A DNA stretch of 14,154 bases from Sulfurimonas sp. (GTDB lineage Bacteria > Campylobacterota > Campylobacteria > Campylobacterales > Sulfurimonadaceae), in contig JALTUB010000263.1 in assembly GCA_027047745.1 (NCBI GenBank), forward strand, positions 1 through 14,154. Reading direction: 5' to 3'. The position numbers and the translations under genes are program-made. Shown here piece by piece: positions 1 through 7,131 of the stretch (position 1 is its first letter; every line of letters starts with the position of its first letter). Below the pieces are notes generated by a model. The model was not told the DNA's origin. It worked only from the letters and a program-made list of their open reading frames with translations, and searched no databases.

Positions 1-228
1 ATGAACCAAGTCTTTATGATAGAGATTAACCCTCGTTTTCCAGCTTGGGTACATTTTGCAACAGAGATTGGTGTCAATCTACCACAGATGGTTGTGGATA
101 TTATGGAAGGTGTGGAGAATGAACCAATCCTAGAATATCCACAAAACAAGATGTATGTCAGATACACGCAAGAGCTTGTGACTGATTTTACAGACTATAT
201 GCAACTATTATCAAAAAAGGAATTATAA
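1..228 (+). CDS. ATP-grasp family ligase, C-terminal fragment cut by the window edge
   Basis: This is the last 75 residues of a larger protein; the reading frame is open at base 1 and the true start lies upstream. The sequence IEINPRFPAW (residues 7-16) matches the end of an ATP-grasp catalytic domain, where the Glu and Asn of ExN (here E8 and N10) bind the Mg-ATP and a following Pro-Arg is typical of carbamoyl-phosphate-synthase-like and peptide or amino-acid ligase members. The downstream stretch (GVNLPQMVVDIMEG) fits the helix that closes the domain. ATP-grasp enzymes join a carboxylate to an amine or thiol through an acyl phosphate; the substrate cannot be judged from this piece. The stop is one base before the next start, so it is co-translated with the PLP decarboxylase gene. 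This pairing suggests that both act on one amino-acid-like substrate (inference). Confidence 0.75.
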   Translation: MNQVFMIEINPRFPAWVHFATEIGVNLPQMVVDIMEGVENEPILEYPQNKMYVRYTQELVTDFTDYMQLLSKKEL

Positions 229-229
229 A

Positions 230-1558
230 ATGAGCGAAGTAAAATACGAAAAACCAACGATTAATAAAATAGAATTTGCAATGGCTTCAAAATATGGAAG
301 TCCCCTCAAAACACAAAATATCCGTACAGAGATAGATGGCGTAAGTGTCAATGAACTCACTGAAAAATACGGAAGTCCGATTTTTGTTTTTTCACAAAGA
401 CAGATAGAAGAGAAATACAATACACTCTACTCTGCCTTTAGTTCTCGTTATCCTGATGTCACTTTTGGATGGAGTTATAAAACTAACTATCTCAATGAGA
501 TTTGTAAAGTGTTCCATAACCTTGGCTCGATTGCTGAAGTCGTGAGTGAGTTTGAGTACCAAAAAGCAAGAGCTTTAGGGATTGAAGGAAAAGACATCAT
601 TTTCAATGGTCCATATAAACCTTATGAGGACTTAAAAATTGCCGTGCAAGAGGGTGCAAAAATTCATGTGGATAATCTTTTTGAGCTGAATGATTTGGAA
701 AAAATTGCAGATGAATTAGATATGCAGATTCCAGTTGCTATTCGTATCAACATGGATACAGGAACATATCCTCAATGGTCTCGTTTTGGTTTTAACTATG
801 AGAATTGAGATGCTTATGAAGCGATAAAACGCATGTATGATGGTGGGAAGCTCTACTTAAACGGTATTCATTCACATATCGGAACTTTTATGCTTGATGA
901 GAATGCTTACAAGTTGGCTACTACAAAAATTATGCAACTTAAATCACAAGTAGAAAATGATTTTAATGCTGAGATAGAGTATATTGACCTTGGTGGTGGC
1001 TTTGCGAGTAAATCAAACCTTAAAGGTGTCTATCAATCAGCAGATGTTATCGTCCCAACGGCAGATGATTATGCACAAGCGATTACAGAGGCGATTTATG
1101 CAAATAACAGAAGTGAAAAACTTCCAAAACTCTACCTTGAAACAGGTCGAGCGATGATAGATGAAGCAGGATATTTACTTACCTCTGTTCATGGATATAA
1201 AAGATTTCCAGATGGGAAAAAAGGGTATATCTTAGATGCTGGTGTAAACCTCCTTTATACTTCAACATGGTATAACTTCAACATCGAACTTGATAAACAT
1301 TATGAGGGGGATAATGAGCCATCAATGCTCAATGGTCCTCTTTGTATGAATATTGATGTGATTGAAGAGCATCTCATGTTACCTGCTCTTGATAGAGGTA
1401 GTGTCCTTACTATCTCTCCAGTGGGTGCTTACAATTATACCCAAGCGATGCAGTTTATTCGCTATAAACCAGCAGTAGTTATGATAGACACAGATGGAGA
1501 AGCACGAGTTATTAAAGATGTGGATGATTTGGCAACAGTCAATTATAAAGAGGTATAA
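230..1558 (+). pseudogene. LysA-like fold-III PLP-dependent decarboxylase, interrupted by an in-frame TGA
   Basis: Read through the TGA at codon 193, the frame gives one continuous protein of about 442 residues, the usual length of diaminopimelate/ornithine-type decarboxylases with an alanine-racemase fold. Family landmarks are present on both sides of the stop: the PLP-binding lysine in WSYKTN (K84), HSHIGT (H214, H216), the phosphate-binding GGG (255-257), ETGR (304-307), the active-site Cys of GPLC (C372) and the GAY motif (Y401). The stop falls inside the TIM barrel, so neither half (192 and at most 241 residues) can form an active site alone. The second half could only start at ATG 833, which has no convincing ribosome binding site. 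A good AAGGA lies 8 nt before the first ATG. The exact substrate (diaminopimelate, another diamino acid or a carboxy-polyamine) is not resolved. A recent point mutation, a sequencing error or read-through are the alternatives; the remaining sequence shows no decay. Confidence 0.8.
806..808 (+). other. In-frame TGA interrupting the decarboxylase
   Basis: The codons around it read Tyr-Glu-Asn-TGA-Asp-Ala-Tyr-Glu-Ala, with the same frame open on both sides. A single G-to-T change from GGA would restore a Gly in a loop-like NYENGDAYEA context; CGA, AGA, TGG, TGC and TGT are also one substitution away. No other stop or indel disturbs the gene. Confidence 0.85.
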
Positions 1559-1566
1559 AAAAGAAG

Positions 1567-3591
1567 ATGGAAAATTATAAAAGTCTTGTTTATAGTGCAT
1601 TAAAACCTTATAGTGCCTTACTATTTTTAAATAACAAGTATGCAGGTCTCGCACTCTTAGTCATTACTTTTGTAAATCCATCGGTTGCTATCAGTGGGCT
1701 TGTTGCTGTTGCTTTTGCTATTTTATTTGCAGAGTATTTAGAGTTTAAAGAGGCTTACTTAGCACAGGGTTTTTACATCTATAACTCTTTACTTGTAGGG
1801 ATGGGGATAGGATATATTTTTTCTCCTTCACTGATGAGTATCGCACTTATTGCTATCGTCTCCTCTTTTACTTTTATGCTCTCTTTTATGCTCAATCGCC
1901 TTTTTAGTCTCTATAAAATCCCTATACTCTCTTTGCCTTTTTCTATTGTAACGATGTTTGTCTATCTTGCCTCACTCAAATACTCAGGACTGCTCTCAAC
2001 ACTTGTAAACAACAGTGCTAGATATGACATAAGTTTACCTCTTATCATAAGTGCCTTTTTCAAATCATTTGGAACTATATTTTTCTTGCCTTCAAATATA
2101 GCAGGGATAGCGATGTTTTTGCTAGTCTTATACTTTTCTCGTATTACTGCGATTATGGCATTGGTTGGTTTTTATGCAGGGGTGGGAATACATAGTTTTT
2201 TACTTGGCTCTTTTACACAAGCACTTCATGATGGCTATGCGTTTAACTATATTTTAGTTGCTATTGCTCTTTGTGGGGTGTTTCTCTTGCCGACACTCAA
2301 AAATTTTATCTTAGCTTTGATGGGTGTGGCTATGAGTGTTGTTTTAACAGATGCGATTGGCATTTTATTTAACTACTACGCTATTCCTGTCTTTACTCTG
2401 CCTTTTAACATTACCGTGATTGTTTTTATCTTTATGCTCTCTTTGATTTACTATAAAGAGTTTAATGCTGAGATAAAATCAACTCCAGAAGAGTCTCTTT
2501 CAAATTATTTGAGTAAGATTTTTCGTTTTGGGGAACTTAGAGCAAAAATATCTTTGCCTTTTTCAGGTAAGTGGAGTGTCTATCAAGCTTTTGATGGAGA
2601 ATGGACACATAAAGGAAGGTATAAATATGCTTATGATTTTGTGAAAAAAGATGGTAAAAAAAGCTATAAAAACCGAGGTTTACAGCTTCAAGACTATTAT
2701 GCCTTTGGTGAATCCGTACTTGCACCAACGAGTGGCTATGTGGTTGCTATGAGACATGATTTAGTTGATAATATTATTGGTGAGGTAGATACTATTAACA
2801 ACTGGGGAAATTATATTATCATCAAAAGTGATAATGGGTTTTTTGTGGAGATTAGCCACCTTATGCAATACTCTATAAGTGTGGAAGTAGGAGCATATAT
2901 TCAAAACAATAATATTATCGCAAAATGTGGAAATAGTGGATATTCTCCCCAACCACATATTCATATTCAAGTACAAGAGTTAGGATTACTTGGTGGTTTT
3001 ACACAAAAGTTTTGTTTTAGTGAATATTTTCAAGAAGATAAACTTCTTTTAAATACCCTACCAAAACTAGGAGAAAGTATATACTCAGCAGTTTTAGATA
3101 AAAGTATAAGCTCACGGTTTATCTACATCTTAGATGATATATTTCGATATGAAATTCTTGAAAAAGGAGTAAAAAAGGGAGAAGTAAGTTTTATTGTAAA
3201 AATGGATGAATATGGTGCGTTCTTTCTTGAAGATGAAGAGAAAAACAAACTATATTTTTATAATGATTTAAAAGAGTTTTATTTTTATAATTATGTAGGA
3301 AAAGATTCTCATTTGAAATGGCTATTTATCTTAGCACCAAGAACGCCATTTGTTCAGACGCTAGGAGTAACTTATAGGGATTATCTACCAGTATATCTAC
3401 TAAAGTCAAAATTTAAGCAGATTTTGATAGAATTAGCCTCGACAATAAAAAAAGATGTTTACAAAATGGAACATACCTACTTTTATGATACAAATAAGAT
3501 AGTTTCAGACTTTGGAGTTGTGCATTTAAGTGCTATTCACAAAGGCTTCACACACATCAGATACAATGATGTCGAATTAAATTTAATATGA
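1567..3591 (+). CDS. Urea-transporter-like membrane domain fused to an M23 metallopeptidase domain
   Basis: A 674-residue three-part protein. Residues about 15-305 are highly hydrophobic and show the two-fold repeat of the UT urea channel family: GFYIYNSLLVG (first half) mirrored by GFYAGVGIHSFLLG (second half), and IPILSLPFSI mirrored by IPVFTLPFNI. Residues about 325-475 resemble an M23/LytM peptidase: THKG (H348) with D357, a GNSGYSPQPHIHIQ stretch carrying the paired histidines H464 and H466, and the usual Gly-rich beta strands between them (APTSGYVVA, NWGNYIII). Canonical M23 has H-x3-D; here the spacing is H-x8-D, so zinc ligation needs checking. The last 200 residues are aromatic-rich and unrecognised. 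UT proteins passively conduct urea or small amides; M23 enzymes cut peptidoglycan cross-bridges or peptides, though many are inactive scaffolds. The start has AAAGAAG just upstream. It follows the decarboxylase by 8 nt and precedes the barrel gene by 9 nt. Confidence 0.8.
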   Translation: MENYKSLVYSALKPYSALLFLNNKYAGLALLVITFVNPSVAISGLVAVAFAILFAEYLEFKEAYLAQGFYIYNSLLVGMGIGYIFSPSLMSIALIAIVSSFTFMLSFMLNRLFSLYKIPILSLPFSIVTMFVYLASLKYSGLLSTLVNNSARYDISLPLIISAFFKSFGTIFFLPSNIAGIAMFLLVLYFSRITAIMALVGFYAGVGIHSFLLGSFTQALHDGYAFNYILVAIALCGVFLLPTLKNFILALMGVAMSVVLTDAIGILFNYYAIPVFTLPFNITVIVFIFMLSLIYYKEFNAEIKSTPEESLSNYLSKIFRFGELRAKISLPFSGKWSVYQAFDGEWTHKGRYKYAYDFVKKDGKKSYKNRGLQLQDYYAFGESVLAPTSGYVVAMRHDLVDNIIGEVDTINNWGNYIIIKSDNGFFVEISHLMQYSISVEVGAYIQNNNIIAKCGNSGYSPQPHIHIQVQELGLLGGFTQKFCFSEYFQEDKLLLNTLPKLGESIYSAVLDKSISSRFIYILDDIFRYEILEKGVKKGEVSFIVKMDEYGAFFLEDEEKNKLYFYNDLKEFYFYNYVGKDSHLKWLFILAPRTPFVQTLGVTYRDYLPVYLLKSKFKQILIELASTIKKDVYKMEHTYFYDTNKIVSDFGVVHLSAIHKGFTHIRYNDVELNLI

Positions 3592-3600
3592 GGATAGAAG

Positions 3601-4497
3601 ATGAAAAAAATTATTTTAGCAGGTTTGCTAACAACAACTGCAGTTATGGCAGAAGTAAAAACAGTAACACCATATATTGGTACAATCAACTATGATTCAA
3701 GTAGTGCAAAGTCGATTAAAGACAAGGCAAAACTTGTAGGATTTTACTCAAGTGTAGGGGATTTAAACTATTTACTTGAGTTTTCTTATGGATACACACA
3801 GATTAATTATAAAGATGGAACTATACCAGACCTAAAACAGCATGATATTACACTTAAATATGGCAAGTTTTATAAAAGTTTTGCATGGAGTGCTGGTTTA
3901 CACTATATAAACGATAATGAAACAGGTGCTATCAAAGATTTAGCTGATGGATATACTGGTATTTTAGGGGTTGAAGGCTACAAATGGTTTGGTTATAACA
4001 AACTTACTTATGGTGTTGATACTTACTACTCTTACTATAGACATGCTTTCAACGATACATCTCGTACATCAGAAACAAAGGTTGGTGTTTTACAAATAAG
4101 CCCTAAAATAATGCACTCAAAAGCATTTAGCATAAATACTAAAAATACTATCTCACTTATAGGAAACTTTATAAAAGCAAATGATTATAAAAATTCAAGC
4201 TATTCATCATTTGAAATCTCAGATACTTTAGGATATAAAAAGTTTTATACAACGCTAAAGTATAATGGTGGAGAGATGAGAAGTGGTGTTAAAGATGGTG
4301 GTTTTACTGTTTATAACACAAAAGATTTACTAAAAAGTGCTTATACTGCTAAAGTAGGATACTACTTCACACCAAAGCTTGAAGCAGATATAAGTTATGC
4401 TAAAAACAACTATCAAGAGTATTATGCCACTACTTTAGTTCTACTTCCTGAAGGAACTAGCTCTATTGCTGTTATCTCAATGAGTTATAGTTACTAA
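3601..4497 (+). CDS. Exported outer membrane beta-barrel-like protein
   Basis: The 298-residue product begins with a clear Sec signal peptide (MKKIILAGLLTTTAVMA, cleavage before E18). The mature part alternates polar and hydrophobic or aromatic residues in short strands separated by Gly/Asp/Asn-rich turns, with many Tyr and Phe. It ends in SMSYSY, a C-terminal aromatic residue of the kind recognised by the Bam machinery. This pattern supports an outer membrane beta barrel, perhaps 12-14 strands by eye, but no named porin family is recognised. It could carry small molecules across the outer membrane for the upstream transporter (inference). AGGA lies 6 nt before the ATG, overlapping the stop of the upstream gene. 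Its own stop overlaps the start of the TPR gene by one base (TAATG), which implies coupled translation. Confidence 0.7.
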   Translation: MKKIILAGLLTTTAVMAEVKTVTPYIGTINYDSSSAKSIKDKAKLVGFYSSVGDLNYLLEFSYGYTQINYKDGTIPDLKQHDITLKYGKFYKSFAWSAGLHYINDNETGAIKDLADGYTGILGVEGYKWFGYNKLTYGVDTYYSYYRHAFNDTSRTSETKVGVLQISPKIMHSKAFSINTKNTISLIGNFIKANDYKNSSYSSFEISDTLGYKKFYTTLKYNGGEMRSGVKDGGFTVYNTKDLLKSAYTAKVGYYFTPKLEADISYAKNNYQEYYATTLVLLPEGTSSIAVISMSYSY

Positions 4498-5096
4498 TGA
4501 TAAAAACAGTACTTTTACTCCTATTTACAATCTCCTTGTTATCTTCTAGCGAAGAATTTAAGAGTATAAAGAGTGCTTATTTTAAATCTTATGACTATGA
4601 ACAGGTTGGACGATACAAGGAGGCTATAAAAATCTTAGCCCCTTTATCTAAAAAATATCCCAATGGATATACGCTAAACTTGCGTTTTGCTTGGTTATTC
4701 TATATGCAAAAACAGTATAATACTGCTGAAAAATATTATAAAAAAGCATCACTTTTAAATACCCAAGCACTTGAACCAAAGCTTGGGTTAATTCGTGTCT
4801 ATTTGGCAACTTACTCCTTTGAAAAAGCCCAAAATGTAGCAACAGAACTTTTAAAAGTTGATTATTATAACTACTATGCAAATCTTTATATGATAAAAGC
4901 ATTGAATGCTCAAAAAAAGTATAAAATAGCAATCTCAGTAAGTAAAAAAATGTTACGACTATACCCTACTGACACACTATTTTTAGAGCAACTATTTTTA
5001 AGCTATAAAGCAACAAACAATAAATATTATAAAGGCGTAGAAGAAAGTATTCTCATCTTAGACCCAAACAATGTCATTGCGAGAACCAGCAAGTAA
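4497..5096 (+). CDS. Small exported TPR-repeat protein
   Basis: A 199-residue protein with a hydrophobic signal peptide (residues 1-17, TISLLSSS then EE), so periplasmic; there is no lipobox cysteine. The remainder is all-helical and fits about five tetratricopeptide repeats (roughly 25-58, 59-92, 93-125, 126-159, 160-193): the first reads YEQVGRYKEAIKILAPLSKKYP, split here by family-typical small residues, and the second contains YNTAEKYYKKASLLN. TPR proteins are protein-protein adaptors. The start overlaps the stop of the beta-barrel gene by one base, with no strong ribosome binding site of its own, so translation probably depends on coupling. The regulator gene begins 2 nt after its stop. 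Tight coupling to a barrel suggests that it is a periplasmic partner or assembly factor for that barrel (inference). Confidence 0.7.
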   Translation: MIKTVLLLLFTISLLSSSEEFKSIKSAYFKSYDYEQVGRYKEAIKILAPLSKKYPNGYTLNLRFAWLFYMQKQYNTAEKYYKKASLLNTQALEPKLGLIRVYLATYSFEKAQNVATELLKVDYYNYYANLYMIKALNAQKKYKIAISVSKKMLRLYPTDTLFLEQLFLSYKATNNKYYKGVEESILILDPNNVIARTSK

Positions 5097-5098
5097 CT

Positions 5099-5719
5099 AT
5101 GTATAAAATATTACTTGCTGATTTAGATTTAGTCCAAACTATTAGCAATGAACTAATCTCTTATAAGGTTGATGTTGCTTACAATATAGAAGATTTTTAC
5201 AATATGACTTATGCGAATAAGTATGACATTTATTTGTTAAACTATTATTATCATGATGCCTGTAAAGAACTTAAAAATGTAGGTGATAAAACAATCACAC
5301 TTTTTACAGATGAGTATTATGACATTCATCACCTAAAACAAGTGTTTGAAATCGCAGATGACTACATCATCAAACCTATAAATCTACAAGAGTTAAAAAT
5401 ACGAGTAGAATACCAACTAAAAAAACTCTACAATATCAAAAAAGAGATTATTTTATATAAAGATTTGTATTTTCATACAGCATCAAAACAGTTGTATCAC
5501 AAAAAAACAAGGGTAAAACTCTCCCCAAATGAAGCAAAACTTGTAGAGTATTTTTTATCTAAGATAGGCACTCCTTTAAACAAAGAGGAGATTTTAGACT
5601 ACCTAGAGAGTTCAAGTGATGGAACTCTTCGTGTTTATATCTCTAAACTCAATAAGATAGGCTTTAAGATTATATATGAGAGAGCAAACCTCTCATATAC
5701 ATTAACTTATGATTTATAG
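5099..5719 (+). CDS. OmpR-type response regulator with a degenerate receiver (pseudo-receiver)
   Basis: The 206-residue protein has a receiver-like N-terminal domain (about 1-112) and a winged-helix DNA-binding domain (about 115-206; LSPNEAKLVEYFLS and GTLRVYISKLNKIGF fit the OmpR/PhoB effector). The receiver keeps D8, D10, T70 and the conserved lysine K92 in DDYIIKPIN. At the phosphoacceptor position it has Asn (N48 in YDIYLLNYYY), and the second residue of the acidic pair is Leu (L9). By knowledge of the family, it should not be phosphorylated on Asp and may act constitutively or respond to another signal. No sensor kinase gene is visible. It is the last gene of the plus-strand run, 2 nt after the TPR gene, and probably regulates this or another envelope locus (inference). 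Its 3' end overlaps batD on the opposite strand by 13 nt. Confidence 0.85.
   Translation: MYKILLADLDLVQTISNELISYKVDVAYNIEDFYNMTYANKYDIYLLNYYYHDACKELKNVGDKTITLFTDEYYDIHHLKQVFEIADDYIIKPINLQELKIRVEYQLKKLYNIKKEIILYKDLYFHTASKQLYHKKTRVKLSPNEAKLVEYFLSKIGTPLNKEEILDYLESSSDGTLRVYISKLNKIGFKIIYERANLSYTLTYDL
5673..5699. terminator. Perfect 10-bp inverted repeat at the convergent gene ends; possible terminator or 3'-end structure
   Basis: The arm TATATGAGAG (5673-5682) pairs perfectly with CTCTCATATA (5690-5699) around a 7-nt loop. It lies inside the last codons of the regulator gene, 7 nt beyond the batD stop on the other strand. No clear T tract follows on either strand, so a classical intrinsic terminator is not shown. 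It is the only obvious stem near the point where both operons must end. Confidence 0.4.
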
Positions 5720-7131
5720 AGTATCTCTTTTAGTAACTTTTTATCAATACTTTTTTTATCTTCATGATACATATTATGCTCTAAAATATCGATTATCTCT
5801 TGCACTTTTTTATCTTCACTAAAAGGCATGAGTTTTATCAAAAGCTTTTTTTCATCTTTTATATCGATAGACTCTTTTCTTTTAAACTTACTCCATGGTT
5901 TTACTATCATGATAACTACACCACTCGCTAAACCTAAGATAAATATCAAGATAATTTCTATAGCAGATACTGTTTTGCCTGTTACAACTTTTATAGGTTT
6001 AGTAACCTTTACTTCATCATTTGTATCGCTTTTCTTCATATGAAGAGTTTCATGCAGTTTTGCACCATTGACTTTTATTGCTATCTCTTTTGTAGATATA
6101 GTCTCTTTTCTTTTTGTTTTAGGATTGAAAAATGTCAGAGTAAACGAAGGCACTACAAAATCATTATCACCAACAAGAGCAAGTTTTTCTTGAAATTTAT
6201 TGCCAAGGATAACTGGTTTTTCATCAAAGACACTTACCCCTTTTATGTATGGTTTAAAGCTCTGTATATCTTCAAGATTTCCTTGACCTACAACTTCTAT
6301 CTTTACATTTACAGCTTCATTTGGATTTATCTCTCTTTTATCAACTCTTGCGTTTATACTAAAATCACCTATGTATTTAGCTCCATCTGGGATAGGTTTT
6401 GCCTGAATACTTAAGCTATTTGAGAAATAACTTTTCCATCTCATGTTTTGCATAAAAGAGCCCCACATATCTCTTGAGTTATCCCTTGAAGCGATAGCAA
6501 GTTGAGCAGGAGAGATTATAAGTTTACCCTCTCTTTGAGCTGATAGTTTATAAGTAAGTTTAGTAACAGTAAATGACCCATCATTATATTTTTCTTGTTT
6601 TGGTTCACCACTTTTCCAAAAACCTTTCATGTCTGGTGCTACAAATTTACTATCAAGTGCTTGAGCAGTATGTTTTTGTTTTATAAGCATACTCATGGTA
6701 AAAGGCTCACCTACATAGACCTCTTTCTTATCTGTTTTTAACTCTATCACAAAGTCTGCATTTATATCTTGTGTTGCAGGTTTTACTTCAACTTTTATAG
6801 CATTTGTTTTTTGTGTTTTTCCATCCACTACAACATCTAAAGGCTTTATAACACAACTTTTTCTAGGCATAAACTTATAACTTAGTATCTTAGTTCTATT
6901 GTATTTCCCATTTATCATCTCTATGTTTGTTTGAGATGAAGTAGATAGGACATTAGTACCACATATACTATTTAGCATTGGTCTTTGTATATTGTTTCCA
7001 TCTGATTTTATTGAGTATGTAACAGTCTCTCCAACACTAACACTACTGTAATCCACACTTGCGACTACACTTGCAAAAATTGCACTAGGCACTAAGGAAA
7101 GTAGTAAAATCATCTTACCAAGGTTTTTCAT
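5707..7131 (-). CDS. batD: BatD, membrane-anchored periplasmic protein of the Bat system
   Basis: The 474-residue protein has the BatD layout: an N-terminal signal peptide (about 1-20, ending AIFA), a long beta-rich periplasmic region of repeated immunoglobulin-like modules (starting SVDYSSVSVGETVTYSIK and including VYVGEPFTMSMLIKQK), one transmembrane helix (about 390-411) and a 60-residue charged cytoplasmic tail. Family knowledge places BatD with BatA/BatB and MoxR in an inner-membrane complex tied to oxygen or envelope stress tolerance; its biochemical role is unsettled. A strong AAGGAG lies 7 nt before the ATG, inside the end of the BatB-BatC gene, which it overlaps by 17 nt. It is the last gene of the minus-strand operon, and its stop overlaps the plus-strand regulator gene. 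Confidence 0.88.
   Translation of the reverse strand: MKNLGKMILLLSLVPSAIFASVVASVDYSSVSVGETVTYSIKSDGNNIQRPMLNSICGTNVLSTSSQTNIEMINGKYNRTKILSYKFMPRKSCVIKPLDVVVDGKTQKTNAIKVEVKPATQDINADFVIELKTDKKEVYVGEPFTMSMLIKQKHTAQALDSKFVAPDMKGFWKSGEPKQEKYNDGSFTVTKLTYKLSAQREGKLIISPAQLAIASRDNSRDMWGSFMQNMRWKSYFSNSLSIQAKPIPDGAKYIGDFSINARVDKREINPNEAVNVKIEVVGQGNLEDIQSFKPYIKGVSVFDEKPVILGNKFQEKLALVGDNDFVVPSFTLTFFNPKTKRKETISTKEIAIKVNGAKLHETLHMKKSDTNDEVKVTKPIKVVTGKTVSAIEIILIFILGLASGVVIMIVKPWSKFKRKESIDIKDEKKLLIKLMPFSEDKKVQEIIDILEHNMYHEDKKSIDKKLLKEILYKS

Noticed and set aside
806..834. The TGA as a selenocysteine codon with a downstream SECIS hairpin
   Set aside because: Only a 4-bp stem (812-822) and other very short stems follow the TGA, and LysA-like decarboxylases are not known selenoproteins; the position looks like a Gly loop.
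833..1558. The second decarboxylase half as an independent gene starting at ATG 833
   Set aside because: No adequate ribosome binding site, and it would lack the PLP lysine and half of the barrel.
4617..4623. Perfect AAGGAGG inside the TPR gene
   Set aside because: No ATG, GTG or TTG follows at a usable distance, so it is probably chance within coding sequence.
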